A DNA stretch of 64,000 bases from Acanthochlamys bracteata (GCA_019914995.1 CM034126.1:10421001-10485000), one strand, 5' to 3'; counted from the stretch's first letter, positions 12,584 to 27,100 are shown. The notes: a model not told the origin generated them from the sequence alone. Made by a program: numbers and translations.

Positions 12584-15500
12584 ATGCCAACATGGTGGGG
12601 AAAATCGTCTTCTAAAGAAACAAAGAAGAAGACTACAAAAGAGAACTTTTTGGATTCATTACATAGATTCATAAGTCCAACCGAACCAAAATGTAATGTC
12701 AGGGTAGGAGGATCCCGAAGACGTACTAGTGATATAACTTCGGAAAAGGGTTCCCATTCTAGAGCAGAATCACGGTCTACATCACCCTCTACTCAAGTCT
12801 ATCGTTGTCAAAGTTTTTCTGACAGGCCACAAGCTCAACCTCTTCCACTACCTGGACTACATGCAGGTGTCACTCGCACATCTTCCGGACTCCATATTTC
12901 AAAGGCAGCTATAGAAAAACGTGGTAAGCCTCAGCTTCATTTGCCGCTTCCTAAACCAGGCCATCTTCGGAGTAAGCCAGCTGCTAATGAAAATGATGGA
13001 GATTTGGCTACTGCTTCTGTCTCGAGTAATTGCTCCGTCGACAGTGATGATCCAACAGAGTCAAGACTTCAAAGCCCTGTAGGAAATGATTTTGAAAGTT
13101 GCACAGGCAATACCAAAAACAATTCCAGGTATGCTTACATCAAGTTGATATGTATGGTTTCATATGTGACCACTATAATGTTTCATTTATGCGTTCCTCT
13201 TCTGTTTTATGTTTCATTTTTTATATTTCTCGCAGCATACTACATAGAGATTCTTCTCCTGTGAGTCCTGCCATTAGTCAGAAGGGCCCTAGAGAAACTG
13301 CCAAATCCCCAAGTTTATTGTTGAACAATCAAATCCTCTCTACATCACCTAAAAAAGGATTGCCGAATGTGCCTATACCTTCCCGTCATGGGGCTTTTGC
13401 AAGTGCTCCTGATAGTTCAATGTCAAGTCCTTCTAGAAGTCCACTAAGAGTAGTCTGTCCAGAGCAAATTCCAACTTCTGTGTTTTGGGCACCCAAGCCT
13501 TACCAAGATGTAACTTTCTTGGGATCTGGTCAATGCTCCAGTCCGGGTTCTGGTCAAACTTCTGGACACAACTCTATGGGAGGCGACATCTATGGGCAGT
13601 TATTATGGCAGCACAGTAGGGGTAGTCCTGAATGTTCACCTATACCTAGCCCAAGAATGACAAGTCCAGGACCAGGCTCTAGGATAAATAGTGGAGCTGT
13701 TTCACCACTGCATCCACGAGCTGGGGGGACAGCACCAGAGTCTCCTACCCATAGGCACGATGAAGGAAAGAAGCAAAGCCATCGGCTACCGCTACCTCCA
13801 CTAAACATTTCACATTCACAATATTGTCCGAGCTCGTCAAATGGAACACCGATACCTCGAAGTCCAGGAAGGCCAGATAACCCCACTAGCCCGGGACCAC
13901 GCTGGAAGAAGGGGAAATTGATAGGACGTGGCACCTTTGGACATGTATATGTTGGATTTAACAGGTGAGTAATCCTATTTAATTCTGTTGACATCTATGT
14001 TTGGTGGATGAAAGTCTTCTGTTTATCTGTATTTGAACAGCATTAGTTATGTAATGCAGGTTTGATTCAATAACGACATCAGCCATAGTTTCCTGCATCC
14101 AGGAGTTCTAATTTAAAATACAAGTGTCAATAAAATAACACCCTAGATGGAAAATTGCGGCGAAATAAATATAACTTCCTAATATAAGGTTTCTTTTTGT
14201 GAAATAGGTTAGTCATTAATACATGGTAGATTTATTATTCTGTGTTTGAAGTTTATATAGGCTTGATAACCACGCTTCAGACACAAACTAGGTGTAAAGA
14301 GTTACAGTAGTGTTAGTATTGCACGTCATGATTATGATGTTGTTCTAAGTAATGATCCTACTCAGAAGCGAGTCTGTGAAACCTGATAGAGTTGTTCACT
14401 GAATCCCAGGAATTATAAACATCAATTATTCTGTTCATTGTTTTCTTCTTGACAGAGAATATTTTCTCTTTAATTGTTTTAATAATTTTTTTTTTCAGTG
14501 AAAGTGGTGAAATGTGTGCAATGAAGGAGGTGACACTTTTTTCTGATGATGCTAAATCTAGAGAAAGTGCAAAACAGTTGAGTCAGGTAGGCCTTCTTAG
14601 TATGAGGTTTAATTAATAGTTATACTTGGACAACTAAAATTTCAGGTTTTGAACTTACCAAATTGTTCCATGTTTCTCGTTTTGGTCTTTTGACAGGAAA
14701 TATCTCTCTTGAGTCGTTTGCGGCATCCAAATATAGTTCAATATTATGGATGTGACATGGTAACATGAGCTTGATTTTACGATCCCTCTATTGTACTATT
14801 TGCATTGCCCAATTTTGACGATCCCTCTATTCTTAAAAAAAGAATGCTGAATTAGTCTGATGGTAGCAGTCAGTCTGATAAACACTTTTCATTCTATTTA
14901 TTTTATTTAATGATAATAGATATATTCATTTGCTTTCTAAGAGTTATAGCTTGCATTTTTTAGGGAAATATTTCAACCAAAATTTGACAATTTTATAATT
15001 TCTTTTTGATCTACTGAAAACTGTTTATGTATTCTTGATCAAAGAGAGATTGCAATCACTTTGGGTGTAACTGGACTTTGGTAGGCTGAAATCCATCATT
15101 GCAAGTTCTTAATTCTTTTCTTGTCCTTCTCTTTTTCAAGTTGATGATGTTTCCAGTGTACACCATCTTCAAGAACATGAATTTGTCTCCTTCACCAATA
15201 TAACCCTCCTCACCTACAATGTTGAGTGCATCAAATGATTTTTTCACCTATCTGGTCAATTTAATGAGATAGTGCACTGTATTGCTTGAGGATGGAGATG
15301 AAAAGGGTCTGCATTTCCTCTTCCTGGACTTCTTAGTGATTTGGTTGGTTACTGTTATTTTATTTTGTGGATCATGTAAATAATCACTAGCTTTCATCTG
15401 ATAATTATACAGTTCGTCCTACTGCAATATTCTGGCTTTATTCTACTGTCTACTTGTAGGAATTTCGTTGCTCACTTTTGTCAGGATCTTTTTCATCGAC

Positions 15501-18500
15501 CTCTGACAGTGCCCTACATTGTCTGTTGTGCAGATAGATGACAGGCTTTATATTTATCTAGAGTATGTTTCCGGTGGCTCCATTCATAAACTTCTTCAAG
15601 AATATGGGCAATTTGGTGAGCTGGCGATTCGCAGTTACACCAAGCAAATTCTTTCAGGCCTAGCTTATCTGCATGCTAAAAATACTGTTCACAGGTATGA
15701 CAAACTCATAAATATTTGAACCTTTGTGGTTGCGGTCTCACATAAAATTGGCACTTTTGCAGAGACATTAAAGGTGCTAATATTCTCGTAGATCCAAATG
15801 GTCGGGTGAAGCTGGCTGATTTTGGGATGGCAAAGCATGTAATGTCACTCACTTCTGGGGACTCTCTTATTGAATTTGGTTATTTTTAGGCTTTTAAAGG
15901 CTAGGAATTTATCATAAACTAAAATGCGTGGTAGTAGATGCCTATTTCGTTCTCATGTTTCAGGTTTCTTGTTCGCTTATGCAGCATATTTGGAACACTG
16001 TAAATAAAACCCAAACCTTAGTCACCAGCAGGGGCATAGACAATTACCTCATTCCAATAGTAGTTAAAAACATTATTGTCATTTTGCCAGTCCCTCTCAT
16101 AATTGTGGACGTTTAGGTCTTATATTTGCTAGCCTCAGTTACCTTACCTTGTACATAATCAATTTCTTGGGAGGAAAAATTGTCTAATTTGTGTTTGGGG
16201 CTGGTCTGAAACAGCTACGCTTACTGACTTTGCTCAACATAGAAGCCTAATTATGCACCATACTCTAGTGTGTAAGCCTTTGATAAGATGCATCTTAGCA
16301 TAGAACTTGGAAGGATAAATCCAACATGTGCTATAGTCAAATATTCTTTACTTTGACAATGAATCGAAAATTAGTTTTATGACTTTGTCTCTGTTTGCTT
16401 TCAGATTACTGGACAATCTTGCCCTCTATCATTTAAAGGGAGTCCCTATTGGATGGCTCCTGAGGTAAGATATCTGATTTGATTCCTCCATTGGCTTCTT
16501 GCTCTGTACACCCTTATTATAGATGGTCATACAATAGGAACACATTCTGCTTTTGCAGGTCATAAAAAATACAAATGGGTGTAACCTTGCTGTGGATGTA
16601 TGGAGCCTTGGATGTACTGTTTTGGAGATGGCTACATCGAAGCCTCCTTGGAGTCAATATGAAGGGGTACGCTGTTTCTTGGTGCTGTTGATTGTACTTT
16701 TGGTTAGGTTTTTAATTATGTTAGTACATAATAATATGGGAATAGGACTCTCTATTAATGTTCACCACCAATAGAATTGTGCATTTCAGTAGCAGTAAAA
16801 ATCTATCTTTTGTAGCCAGGTACATTTTGTATACGCCTTTTTCTGATGTAGTAGTCTATTTACATGGACATATTTGCTACTATCTATACAACAGGCCCTT
16901 CGCTCATTGAGTTCCTGTATCGTCAATGTTGTGTGAACTCAACTCCTATAGAAGAGACTTCACCTCTGTCACTTGACTTTTTTTTGTCATTTCATTAAAA
17001 CTTGCTTTTTCTGTGTTTATTATGAGAGACAGACGTTGCTGATACTAACTTTCTGCTTGCTTTTGTTTAAAAGATTGCAGCGATGTTCAAAATTGGAAAC
17101 AGTAAAGAGCTTCCGCCCATTCCCGGTCATCTTTCTGATGAAGGAAAGGACTTTATACGGCAATGTCTTCAACGTGAACCATCAAACCGCCCTACAGCTT
17201 TGGAGCTACTGCACCACCCGTTTGTCAGAAATGCAACTCCTCTGGAAAGGTCTTTTGTTGCTACTGAGCCCTTAGAGCAGCCTCCTAGTGTCGCAAATGG
17301 AGTCCTCCAGTTGAAGGTGCTGCCACCACCAACTTTTATTACTTGATTTTAGATATCGTACATGGAAATACTTGATTGGAAAAGGTTGAAGTAGATATTT
17401 AGATAACAATTAGCTTGCTCCACTTAAATAATATAAAGTTTAAGTTCTTTTATCCATAAAATAGGAAGTAAATGCTTTTGCAATGATGTGTCTGCAAGTC
17501 TTTTAAAATATGTTACTGTGTTGTGATTATATTAAAAATTAAGGTTGTTAACTGTTTAAAGTAGCGATGCACTGCACAGCTAATTCCTATGCTGATGGAG
17601 TATGATTTCGACTTTAAAACTGTAAATAGCATTATCCAAAGACTTTCTGTTAAATATATTATGTGCATTCATCCATCTGGATATCTTATTTGCTGCATTT
17701 TCTTTGTTTTAGTGATTGCAACGAATATTCAACTTACTCGAGCTAACATTTTTCCATAATGTTGTTTATATCAGGGTCTGGCGCATACGAGGAACCTTTC
17801 TTCTTTGGAGATGGAAGGACTGACAATTAACCACCTAAGAAATGTCAAGCCCTCTCTAAATTCTAGGTAAACATCAAATGAGGTGTTTAATGATGCTCTT
17901 GATTTACCTATTCTATTTTGGATTAGGCTGTGGAATGATTTATGACAGTAAACTGGATTTGTTTTGGATCATTTAGTAAATACTGCAATCGAATGGAATA
18001 TCCATGTATTTCTTTGTAGTCAACTAGTAGTAACTGAAGTACAAATGCCATCAGGTTTTATCTGTACTTACTAGTTTAATTTGCTTTCAATCATTTATGG
18101 CGTCATCATGGGTTTCATTTATCAAGAGAATTCTGACTTCATTTTAAATAACTTGAAGTTTAGGACTTCATGAAAGCATGCATTCTATTTCTATTGGGTG
18201 CTCTAAGTTTCATCTCATTGAAGTATTATTTGAATGTTGCCGCTACCTTTCCTATTGCATCTGCACAATTCTCCAGCTTGACTTTAGTTGTTACCTCTAG
18301 TAACTGACATAAAGATTTGATACCTTAAAATGATGCAACAATGTTTAGAAAAAAATTTTGGTTTTTTCTGATGATGAAGTTTTTTTAACCATTTCCTTTT
18401 TGCAGTGATTTCCATACAAGAAACATATCATGTCCTGTCTCTCCCATTGGGAGCCCTATGATACATTCCAGGTCTCCCCAACATATTAACGGAAGGATGA

Positions 18501-18928
18501 CTCCTTCCCCAATATCCAGCCCTAGAACAACTTCAGGTTCTTCCACCCCTTTGACAGGTGGAAATGGTGCCCTACCATTTGGTCAACCAAGGCAGTTGAT
18601 GCCCCTTCATGAGGGTTTCAGTAATGTGCAGAGGCCTCAAAGCACAATGTATACTGGTGGCTCTTCACATTTTGAACTCAAGCATGATGTTCTCCGTGGT
18701 GTACAACCAGGTTCGTCTACCTTCCGTGAACGCGTAATGTCTGACACTGACTTTCGTGGAGTAACATCTGCAAGGCCAACACACGGACCTCCCCAAGAGC
18801 CATCTGAACGACTATTTTTATTGAGTGATCATGTGTCTCATCAACTCTTGAGAGATCAAGCCAAGAAAAATCAATCTCTTGATATTAGTGGCAGTTCAGT
18901 TATGCTTAACCGCACAAATGGCATATAA
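12584..18928 (+). CDS. YDA: YODA-type MAP kinase kinase kinase (MAPKKK4/MEKK family)
   Basis: Spliced CDS of 895 aa (Arabidopsis YDA is of similar length). Exons: 12584-13128, 13236-13964, 14499-14586, 14697-14759, 15534-15694, 15763-15838, 16405-16464, 16559-16666, 17074-17316, 17775-17866, 18406-18928; all junctions keep frame and use GT-AG. YDA relays receptor signals to MKK4/5-MPK3/6 in stomatal and embryo patterning. The N-terminal half (1-405) is Ser/Pro-rich and begins [12 protein letters not shown], typical of the family, where it acts as a regulatory region. The kinase domain spans about 408-662: glycine loop GRGTFGHV (412-419), Lys434 in AMKEV, HRDIKGAN with Asp530, DFG at 548-550, GSPYWMAPE (566-574), HHPFV at its end. 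The C-terminal tail is again Ser/Pro-rich. It looks fully functional. The exon at 17074 begins IAAMFKIG, using an AG four bases after an A-run rather than the nearby GCAG. Confidence 0.95.
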
Positions 18929-19943
18929 TTTTTTGTGAGATAAGGTCTACAGAGCGTGATAGTTTGACGATTGGTTATTATGTTTGCTTCGTTAGCTAAT
19001 TTCAATAGAAGTCCCAAGGCCAATCATGTACGATAAAGGCCCCAGTTCTTGCAATAAGTTGGTGGCAGGAAGCTGAAGCAGCAAAGAAGTCCTTGCCTCT
19101 TTCCCCTTATCAGATTCATTTTGGTAAGCCACTGCCTCCATCTTCACCACTATGAATTGGAGAAAATGATTAAATCATCTTTCAAATATTTTCTTTTGGT
19201 GAATTATATGAAACAAAGTATTATAGATAAATTCAATTACCCATCTATTTAACTTAACAAATGCACTATATAGTAGGGGGGTAGAGGCCTGAGTAGATCC
19301 TTAGTTCAGTCAGACATGGAACATGATTTGAGTTGGGTAGTGGGAAGAGATGAGCATTTATTTTCATGTGTTTTAGGAGATGGATGCCAATCCTCAGCAT
19401 ACAGAATAGAATTTACAGATCCATGTCAAATTGTCTTTTCACATGACAGGATAGTTACTTATTGCTCTGTAATCATTCTGATTTGCTTATTCCAGCCATA
19501 TAGTCGTCCTAGGATTACTCTCATCGTGACCCCTTTTTCTTTTTTTGTCATTGTCAGATTGGAAGAATGATATTCAGTGATCACCTTGGAACACTAGTAG
19601 GTCTCACAGTGGAATTTCATTTCTGATGGGATAACTGTATATTTAAGGCCATCATCAGCAAGACAGACACCTGGATATAATAGAATATTTAAGTCATTTT
19701 TATTTATTTTTGGATCCAGAGGGGTTTGTACAGGTTGGTCTATATGTTTATCTTCCTCACAGTGAGCAGTTGAGTCCTTGTGTCACAGTCAATGGTTTAC
19801 CAGTCTTAAATGCGTCTCTTCATTGTCACTGCAGCATCTTCAGGCTATAACTGAACCCATTATGTAAAGGCAAAATGTTCTGAAAAGAAGGTCAGGTCCT
19901 TATGTTGAATTTTTGTTTCATCCCCAACATCTGTTGAGCGTCT

Positions 19944-19975
<32 letters not shown>

Positions 19976-20443
19976 TGAGGTTACGTACCATCTACTTTCT
20001 GAAAGAGAGAGATACTTCAGTTTGAACTTTTCCAAGGCCTTTCTTTCATGAAATCATCTAAGGTTAAAGTTTACTATTGTTTCAAGGTAGCACTTACTCT
20101 ACAAGCCAAGAAACAAGTCTTAACACTAGAAATTTGAAATAAACAGGCACCGGGAAGACAGTTAGGACGTATTGTTGAACTCGAAAAAGATAACAAGCAA
20201 CCATGATAAATAATGAAGGTTTGTTTTCAGTGTAATATTTCCAATACCTGTTTTCCAAGTCTCCAGTCAAATGCTAGTAATTACAGAACCAAGTTACTGA
20301 TTATAAATACATCACCATAAATGATATAGCACATACATCTAAGATTTTATCATATGAAAAATTGCATTGGTCCAATATCACATACAAGTTTCAATGCACA
20401 TATTGTGCATAAAACATATAATACAACAGAATGTGGCTTTCAG
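18929..20443 (+). other. 3' region of YDA-like gene; possible 3' UTR intron; 30-T run
   Basis: No coding region. A candidate intron in the 3' untranslated region is bounded by TTG|GTAAGC at 19123/19124 and TTGTCAG at 19557. A run of 30 T lies at 19945-19974. From about 20030 on, the sequence is probably the 3' flank of the minus-strand SDR pseudogene. Confidence 0.35.
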
Positions 20444-22472
20444 TCATGCGGAGATCACGTTTATGCTAAAGTCCCATAATTTCTTAGCCAACTATGCATC
20501 AGTGGCTTCGCTGCTCGGTGTAGCCAAATTACTGCCCTGAAAAACTTACCTGCAACTCCTTTGACCTGAGGATGCAATGCAATATAGCAAGTTGTTGCAG
20601 TTCCCTGTAACAGATGAGAAACAATAAGTGTATGGTGTGTATATGTGATAAAAGAATACCTCAATATGCCTAGAGAGCTCATTGGCATGTAGTATTAGCA
20701 AACTTTGATTAACCATAAGCAAACCACTCCTATACCTGAACATTTTAAGAAAAAGCTTGAGACCATAATCTTATGAGACCATTTCCTGCTACAAAAGCAC
20801 AGTAGAATTACCCTGACTTGTCATTGATCTTATCAAAGCGTATTCCTTCTAGATATGCCATCTTGTGACCATCTGATGAAACATTAATAATTCTACCCCT
20901 CTTATGTTACTTGCGCGAGATGTATCCTTCATTTTCTCCAAAAGTAGATGTGTTAAAAGAAAGTGACCTGAAAAATATGATGATAGTCTACTATTGATCT
21001 TTGGCAATCAAATAGTAACAAAACAGAGAGAAACAATGGACATCTGATAAGTTTGTTAATTAGTTATAATAGGAAACTTAAAACATAAATATAGGCATAT
21101 TCTTCTTTACTGCATATATGCCTGATAAACTTGTAGTTTCAGGATGCATGTTACTGCATATGAACATCTAAAGCAACTGCAATAGATTAGGTGCTCTACA
21201 AAAACTCTGACTTCTCAAGAGAAAAAACTAATGACTATTGGGAGTATAAATGATGAAGACATACAACACCTCGTGAGTTAACACTAGAAAGCCCAATTCA
21301 ACTGAAAATGCACATAAATTAGAAACCGAGACAATAAGGTACATATATATGGTTGGTTGCAAAATTGAAGTTTAATGCCATCGCAAGAAAGGGGGAGAAA
21401 GGAGTTTCCATAATCCCTGGACTGTTACTTTCAATAAAGAAAATAATTATAAGCAAATAAAAGCAGCAAACGACTCATATCGATAAACATTTCCACAGTA
21501 GATAGGTAAGTGCATGGCAATACTTTGTGTTTGAACAGTCTTGCATAAGAGTATTTAGTGGAAGATTCAGGGAGTGAAAATCTGCAAAAAATTTTCTCAC
21601 TGAAGCCATTGTACTGAGATTTACTTCCAAGATATCAACTTTGGCAAAAGGGATCTGTTTGCTTAAGGTTGCCTTAACATCAGTTCAGCTGCTAAATTCC
21701 TAACTCCCATGACGACATGGATACCATGTAATGCAAGAACACGAGCTGTTTCAGCACCAATACCACTGACAGAAAGCTTGATGTGTATAAGCAATGGCTG
21801 TCAAATATCAGTCAATTTGATTCTTTACAGAGAAAGAAAATTAAATAAATAACTAAATCATCGGTTCATGAAAGCAACAATCAAGCAGTTAATGCCACTA
21901 GCATAGTTGTTGATTGCTCGTATGAAGTTCGAAGCTAATGTCACCAAATTCACTTCTCATATAAACACTATATATATTAATGTATACTACAATACAAGAA
22001 GCGACTGAACTGCCAGGGATGGCATTGCATATCCAATACACATCACTATACAGAAGTAACATAGATAAGTGGGTAATCATCAGAGCGAAAGAGGTGAAAG
22101 AGTATTAGAATATCAACTACCATCTAATCAATTCAAATTAAGTAGTTAAAAGGAAATCTTGAGTTAAATAGGGGAGATAAAATATTTTTCTGCAGGATCA
22201 GTATAGAAAGAGAAGCTAATGGCACAATCGTCAATTAGCAAACAGTACCTAGACAACACGAGGAATCATGATTGCAGACTCTCGTGATTCTTGCTTAACC
22301 ATAACAAATGAAAATTAAAACGAGAAGAAAAAAGAGCAAACAAACTAGAGGAAGTAAGAGAGAGACCTGTAACGATGGCAGTAAGACCAGTTCCATCAAT
22401 TCCGTCGGTGACTTGCTCGGCCGTCGACGATGATGAAAACCCAGAGGAACCTTTACTGCTGAACAGCCGCAT
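20444..22472 (-). pseudogene. Decayed tandem copy of TIC32-like short-chain dehydrogenase
   Basis: A copy of the intact gene at 22977-27100, same strand. Exon 1 (22367-22472) is open and ends with a normal donor, reading [12 protein letters not shown] to TAIVTG. Exon 2 (about 21545-21770) has lost the GASS part of the cofactor motif at its start and has a deletion after VVMGVRNL that shifts frame. Exon 3 (about 21345-21428) reads SPGIMETPFSP and then shifts frame. Exon 4 (about 20822-20969) shifts in the middle. Exon 5 (20660 to about 20737) has lost its first frame. Exons 6 and 7 with three introns are gone: only 55 bp separate exon 5 from exon 8 (20604 down to 20444), against about 1.8 kb in the intact gene. 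Exon 8 has a frameshift and a stop but still ends with the same GCA TGA. It cannot make an enzyme. Confidence 0.9.
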
Positions 22473-22976
22473 TCCTCTCACTCGAAGTCTCAAACTTGCT
22501 CTTGCTTACGAATGCGACATTTGATGTTGTTGCTTCTTATGTAGTTGCTGAAATCATATTCCTGACCTTTGAAATCCATCGTTCATAAACTTATTGACAT
22601 GGAAAGTCTAAAGATGCCTTTGTTTCGTAGAAGTCAAGAAGTGGACTGTTAAAGCTGCTAACTGACCAAGGAACAAGTTTTAACCCTTGAATTTGAGCGA
22701 AAAAAGCAAGCTGCCGGGAAACAGTATAAACATATACAGTCTAAGTCACAGAAGAATAGAATACTATGTTGGGCAATGAACATCTTAAGTACATTCCTTG
22801 AATATCTTTTTTCTAAATCTCCAGTGAAGTGTTAACAAATTACATTAGTAATTGCATTACTGTACTTACTGATCAACCTTCCAGGTCAATAATACCAAAT
22901 GCACAGTGCTAGCACAAGTATAGGTATAAATGCATGTGTTATGCCTGAAATATGTACATGCAAATCGGGTCTCAGG

Positions 22977-25900
22977 TCATGCTGAGATCACGTTCATGCT
23001 AAAATCCCATAATTTCTTAGCCAACTCAGCATCAGTAGCTTTGCTGCTCGGAGTGGCCAAATTACTATCCCTGAAAAATTTCCCTGCTACTCCTTTCACC
23101 TGGGGATGCATCGCCACATAGCAAGTAGTTGCAGCACCCTACAATAGAAGATTAACATTTCAGCTTCCCGGTATATAGCAATAGATTCTGGATACTTTAA
23201 TAGTAATACATATAATCTATAAGAAAAAACTACATGTAGCAAGATCAGCTGAATACCTAGTTGGAGAGCATCTCAAATAAGTGAACAACAACTAAAGATT
23301 TATAAACTTGGTTCTAAATATTCATGTTACCTAAAGATGGATGGTAGTGATAAATATAGACGAAAGTACCACTGTTGGAAATTAATGAAGAAAGACATCA
23401 GATTACCTGAGAGACATTTTTTACAAAATATTTTCCAAGAGCACTGAAGATGTCTACAAAACATAAACAAAGGAAGGTCAGTTAGACTAGAGGAAAGGTG
23501 AAATATACTAGTCCAAAAATAAAACAGATAATTAGCTAAAACTAAGACAGCTAAGAGAACGCAGATTATGTTGTCGAGCTCATTATGGGGAAATAGACTT
23601 TAAGTAGCTCTTTTCTAAGGAGCATCTATTGAATGTAAATCATAAGTTAAGATTCTCAACATGTCAAACTCTATTTAATATATGAGAAATGAATGGCCTT
23701 CATAACACCAAGCAGGAAAATTCTACCAAAAACCTATAAGATATGTCACTGAAGAGCATAGAAACCAGTTTAACTATCCATAAGACTTGATTCTTAAATA
23801 TCCATAAGATGAAATTATAACACATGAGAAATTCCCTACTGTCAAAATGATAACAATCAACTGTGATATTTACACTAACCTTTGAATAATGCATAGCAAA
23901 CTGAAAATAAGATAAGAGCAGTCGAAGACTCAAAGTTTTATCTGAGTAAGCAATCATATTCAAAATAATAAAATTATACCTATTAAAGAAAACATTGTGT
24001 TTATAAGAAAAAATACATTCATGTTTACCATTTAAAACCCCTTGGTGTCGCATCAAATTGGTAGTGATAACTCCAGGATGAAGAGAATTAGCAGTTATCT
24101 GTACACCTTCTTCCTGTTAGGCCAAGAAGGATTAGAAAGTTTTAATGGTAAAAAGAAACATGCAGCTTGAAAGAACTGATATGTAACAGAAAATAAAAGT
24201 CAGTGTCTAGGAGATTCAATTTCCAAATAATACATGAGCATGCTGCAAAAACGGACACTTAAGTTGTTGGTCTATCCTTTATATTTGACACACACTAGAT
24301 CTTGGATAATTAAGTTCTAGAGAACCTAGAACAGCTCTCTAAAGGTTGATCATCCTTGATGTCTCACATGCTAATAAGTATGGGGATGCAAAACATAGTT
24401 TTTTTCTCAAACAATATGATTATAAGAAAGTACACCAATTTGACAACCATGGCTATTTATAGGAATAAGATTAACTTACAAGACAATAGTCTTCTATGAA
24501 ACTTCTTACCTTAAAATTTGGTTAATTAGTACTTCAAAGTAATTAATCTTCAACAACTTTCATGTCCAAATAATTCATATGTATGCAATTTCAAAGCATC
24601 TAACACAAACATTCGAGGAGACACAATTTCTATATATCTAGCTGTCATACGAATATACTGCACAGTCCAAATGCAAACTTCCTCACAGATAAAAGCATAG
24701 GAGCTCAACTAATTAACAACCACAAGGGCCTGCAAACTTCCTCCTTAGGTGACTTCTACATATGTAGACTACAGTAAGAGGAGAACTTTTGACATGACAC
24801 TAATCTGTATATTTATAGTGAAGTATTGAAAATGTAAGACAGACGTCCAAAGATGACAATTCCAGCTTTCTAAATTCATTTCATCATTGAAAAAGCTCAT
24901 TCATGCATTGGATTTCACTTAATTTTTGAATATCTAATAAACTTCCATCCTATACAAGAGAAAAGAATACCTGAAAGCGCCTAGAGAGCTCACTGGCATG
25001 TAGTATATTAGCAAGCTTCGATTGACCATAAGCAAGCCAACTCCTATATCTGAAACATTTGACAAAAGCAACCTCTTAGCTCACATCTCATGAGACCACA
25101 TTCTGCAACAAAAATGCAGTACAACTACCCTGAATCATCATTGATCTTATCCAAACGTATGCCTTCAGTATATGTGATTCTGTGAGCATCTGATGAAATA
25201 TTAACAATTCTGCCCTCAATGTTGCTTGTGCGAGATGTATCCTTCATTTTCTCCAACAGTAGATGTGTTAAAAGAAAATGACCTGAAAAATATGAGAATA
25301 ATTTATTTTGGTTTTGGACAATCAAATAGTAAGAGAACAGAGATAGCAACACTAGGCATCTAAATGACTTTCTTCCTCAGTCAAATTGAAAAAAATTAAA
25401 CAAGCATGTCTGCTGAGATACTAGTATAGAGTAGGCTTATATCATTGAACAGCTCCACATATTTCAAATTGGTTACCAGTTAAACTAAAACAAAAATAGA
25501 TATAACAAAATATGAAAATTGGTAGAATAGGAAATAGCATGTATAGAAAAGAAGCTAAACTATCGGCTAGGTCACCTACACAAACACAGGTGCTAGAACA
25601 CATTAAAATTATTATGCCAAACAAAGATCGGCTAGGAGCAGTGATGCTTGAAGTTAATTACAAAGTCCAAAGAAGATTCAGGCTTGAAGCCTCAAAATTA
25701 TAGAATGATGACTACCAGAAGCGAAAAATGCACATAAAAGAAAAACGAGACTGTTGGGTACCTATATGGTTAGTGGCAAATTGCAGTTCCATGCCATCAC
25801 GAGAAAGGGAGAATGGAGTTGCCATTACTCCTGCATTGTTACTATACAAAAGAAAAGAATTATAAGTGCACAAGTGCAGCAAATGGGTGATATGGGTAAA

Positions 25901-27100
25901 AACAGTCTCAATAACATGACAGTTCATTCAAGACAATCTATTGTGTAAGACAGTGACACTCTCTTACATAAGAATATTTAGCGGAAGATTCAGGCAGCCA
26001 AACTCGGCAGCAAATTTCCTCACAGAGGCCATTGAGCTGAGATCTAATTCTAAGACATCAACTTTGGCTGAAGGAATCTCTTTTCTAATTGCTTTCTTCA
26101 CGTCACCACCACCTGATAAATTCCTAACTCCCATGACCACATGGACACCACGTAATGCAAGAACTCGAGCTGTTTCAGCGCCAATACCACTGGATGCACC
26201 TGAAATTATATGTACATACTTTTGATATGATAGTTGCATAAAAGACAGTTACAAATGTACTAAATATTACTATCCATGGCAACAATTTCATGTCCTTTGG
26301 TAAAGTCTCTCTAAAAGCACACTCCTTGAGACAGACCAAAAGCGAATCAGTCCTCTAATACATGCATCTGATAGGCAGACTAATCTAGGTTCAGTCTATT
26401 ATGGCATATGAAAGTGTTTTCAAAATTAAGTTATGAGTCTTCCAAATTCGCTTGAGAACCTTATCTTTCGATGATTTTTGGGGAAGTGAAGGACTAGCGA
26501 ATTTCACATATCACGAAAATAAAGGTGTTTCACAGAAACAACAATCAACGCAGTTAACTTCACTAGTATACTTGCCATATGGAATGCAGGAAAGGACTCA
26601 AGTCTAAACTGATAATACTCAGGATGGCACATTAAATATATATTATAAAGTAACATTGATTTTAAAGCAATGTTAGGCCTTCATGTACATAGATGAATAG
26701 GCAGTCATGAATGAAAAAGATTAGCACAGTAACCATATTCACTACCAACTCATCAAAGTTAAACTGAGATTTAAAGGGGATTTTGTAATCTTAAACAATC
26801 TTTGCCACTTATCAGCACAAGAAATCATGATCGCTGAATCTTAAACAAACATCATTACTGTAATTTCATCTAACAACAAGGAAACAATAACTAAACAGCA
26901 CAAGAATCATGAATATTGCTGAATCTTACTTAACAGGAAATAGATCAAGTGATAAAAGATCGTAAAAGAAAATTGGAGGAAAGAAGAGATGGACCTGTAA
27001 TGATGGCAGTGAGACCGGTTCCATCGATTCCCTCGGTGACTTGCTCTGCCGTCGACGATGATGAAAATCCAGAAGAACCTTTATTGCTGAACGGCCACAT
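22977..27100 (-). CDS. Short-chain dehydrogenase/reductase, TIC32-like
   Basis: Spliced CDS of 314 aa in 8 exons (transcript order): 27100-26995, 26199-25968, 25841-25762, 25282-25129, 25049-24971, 24113-24029, 23453-23407, 23138-22977. All junctions are GT-AG and in frame. A classical Rossmann-fold NAD(P)(H) enzyme: cofactor motif TGASSGIG (35-42), NNAG (114-117), catalytic Ser in NISS (near 169-170), active site Tyr198 and Lys202 in YGQSK, and SLHPGVI (227-233). The sequence resembles TIC32, an SDR of the chloroplast inner envelope linked to protein import and calmodulin, and its retinol-dehydrogenase-like relatives. The N terminus ([16 protein letters not shown]) is the short hydrophilic lead typical of this group, with no clear cleavable transit peptide. 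The plastid role is inferred from family; substrate is unknown. The neighbouring copy downstream is dead, so this is the sole working member here. Confidence 0.9.

Noticed and set aside
13590..13994. Minus-strand frame of 134 codons over the YDA exon
   Set aside because: It is the complement of a Ser/Pro/Gly-rich coding exon; such antisense frames are expected by composition.
19945..19974. 30-T run considered as a retrotransposon poly-A tail on the minus strand
   Set aside because: No target duplication or element body was found beside it; it is probably a simple homopolymer in the 3' flank of the kinase gene.
22977..27100. A new metabolic gene cluster formed by the SDR, P450 and aquaporins
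   Set aside because: The genes are far apart, on different strands and belong to unrelated housekeeping or structural pathways; nothing in the sequence links them.
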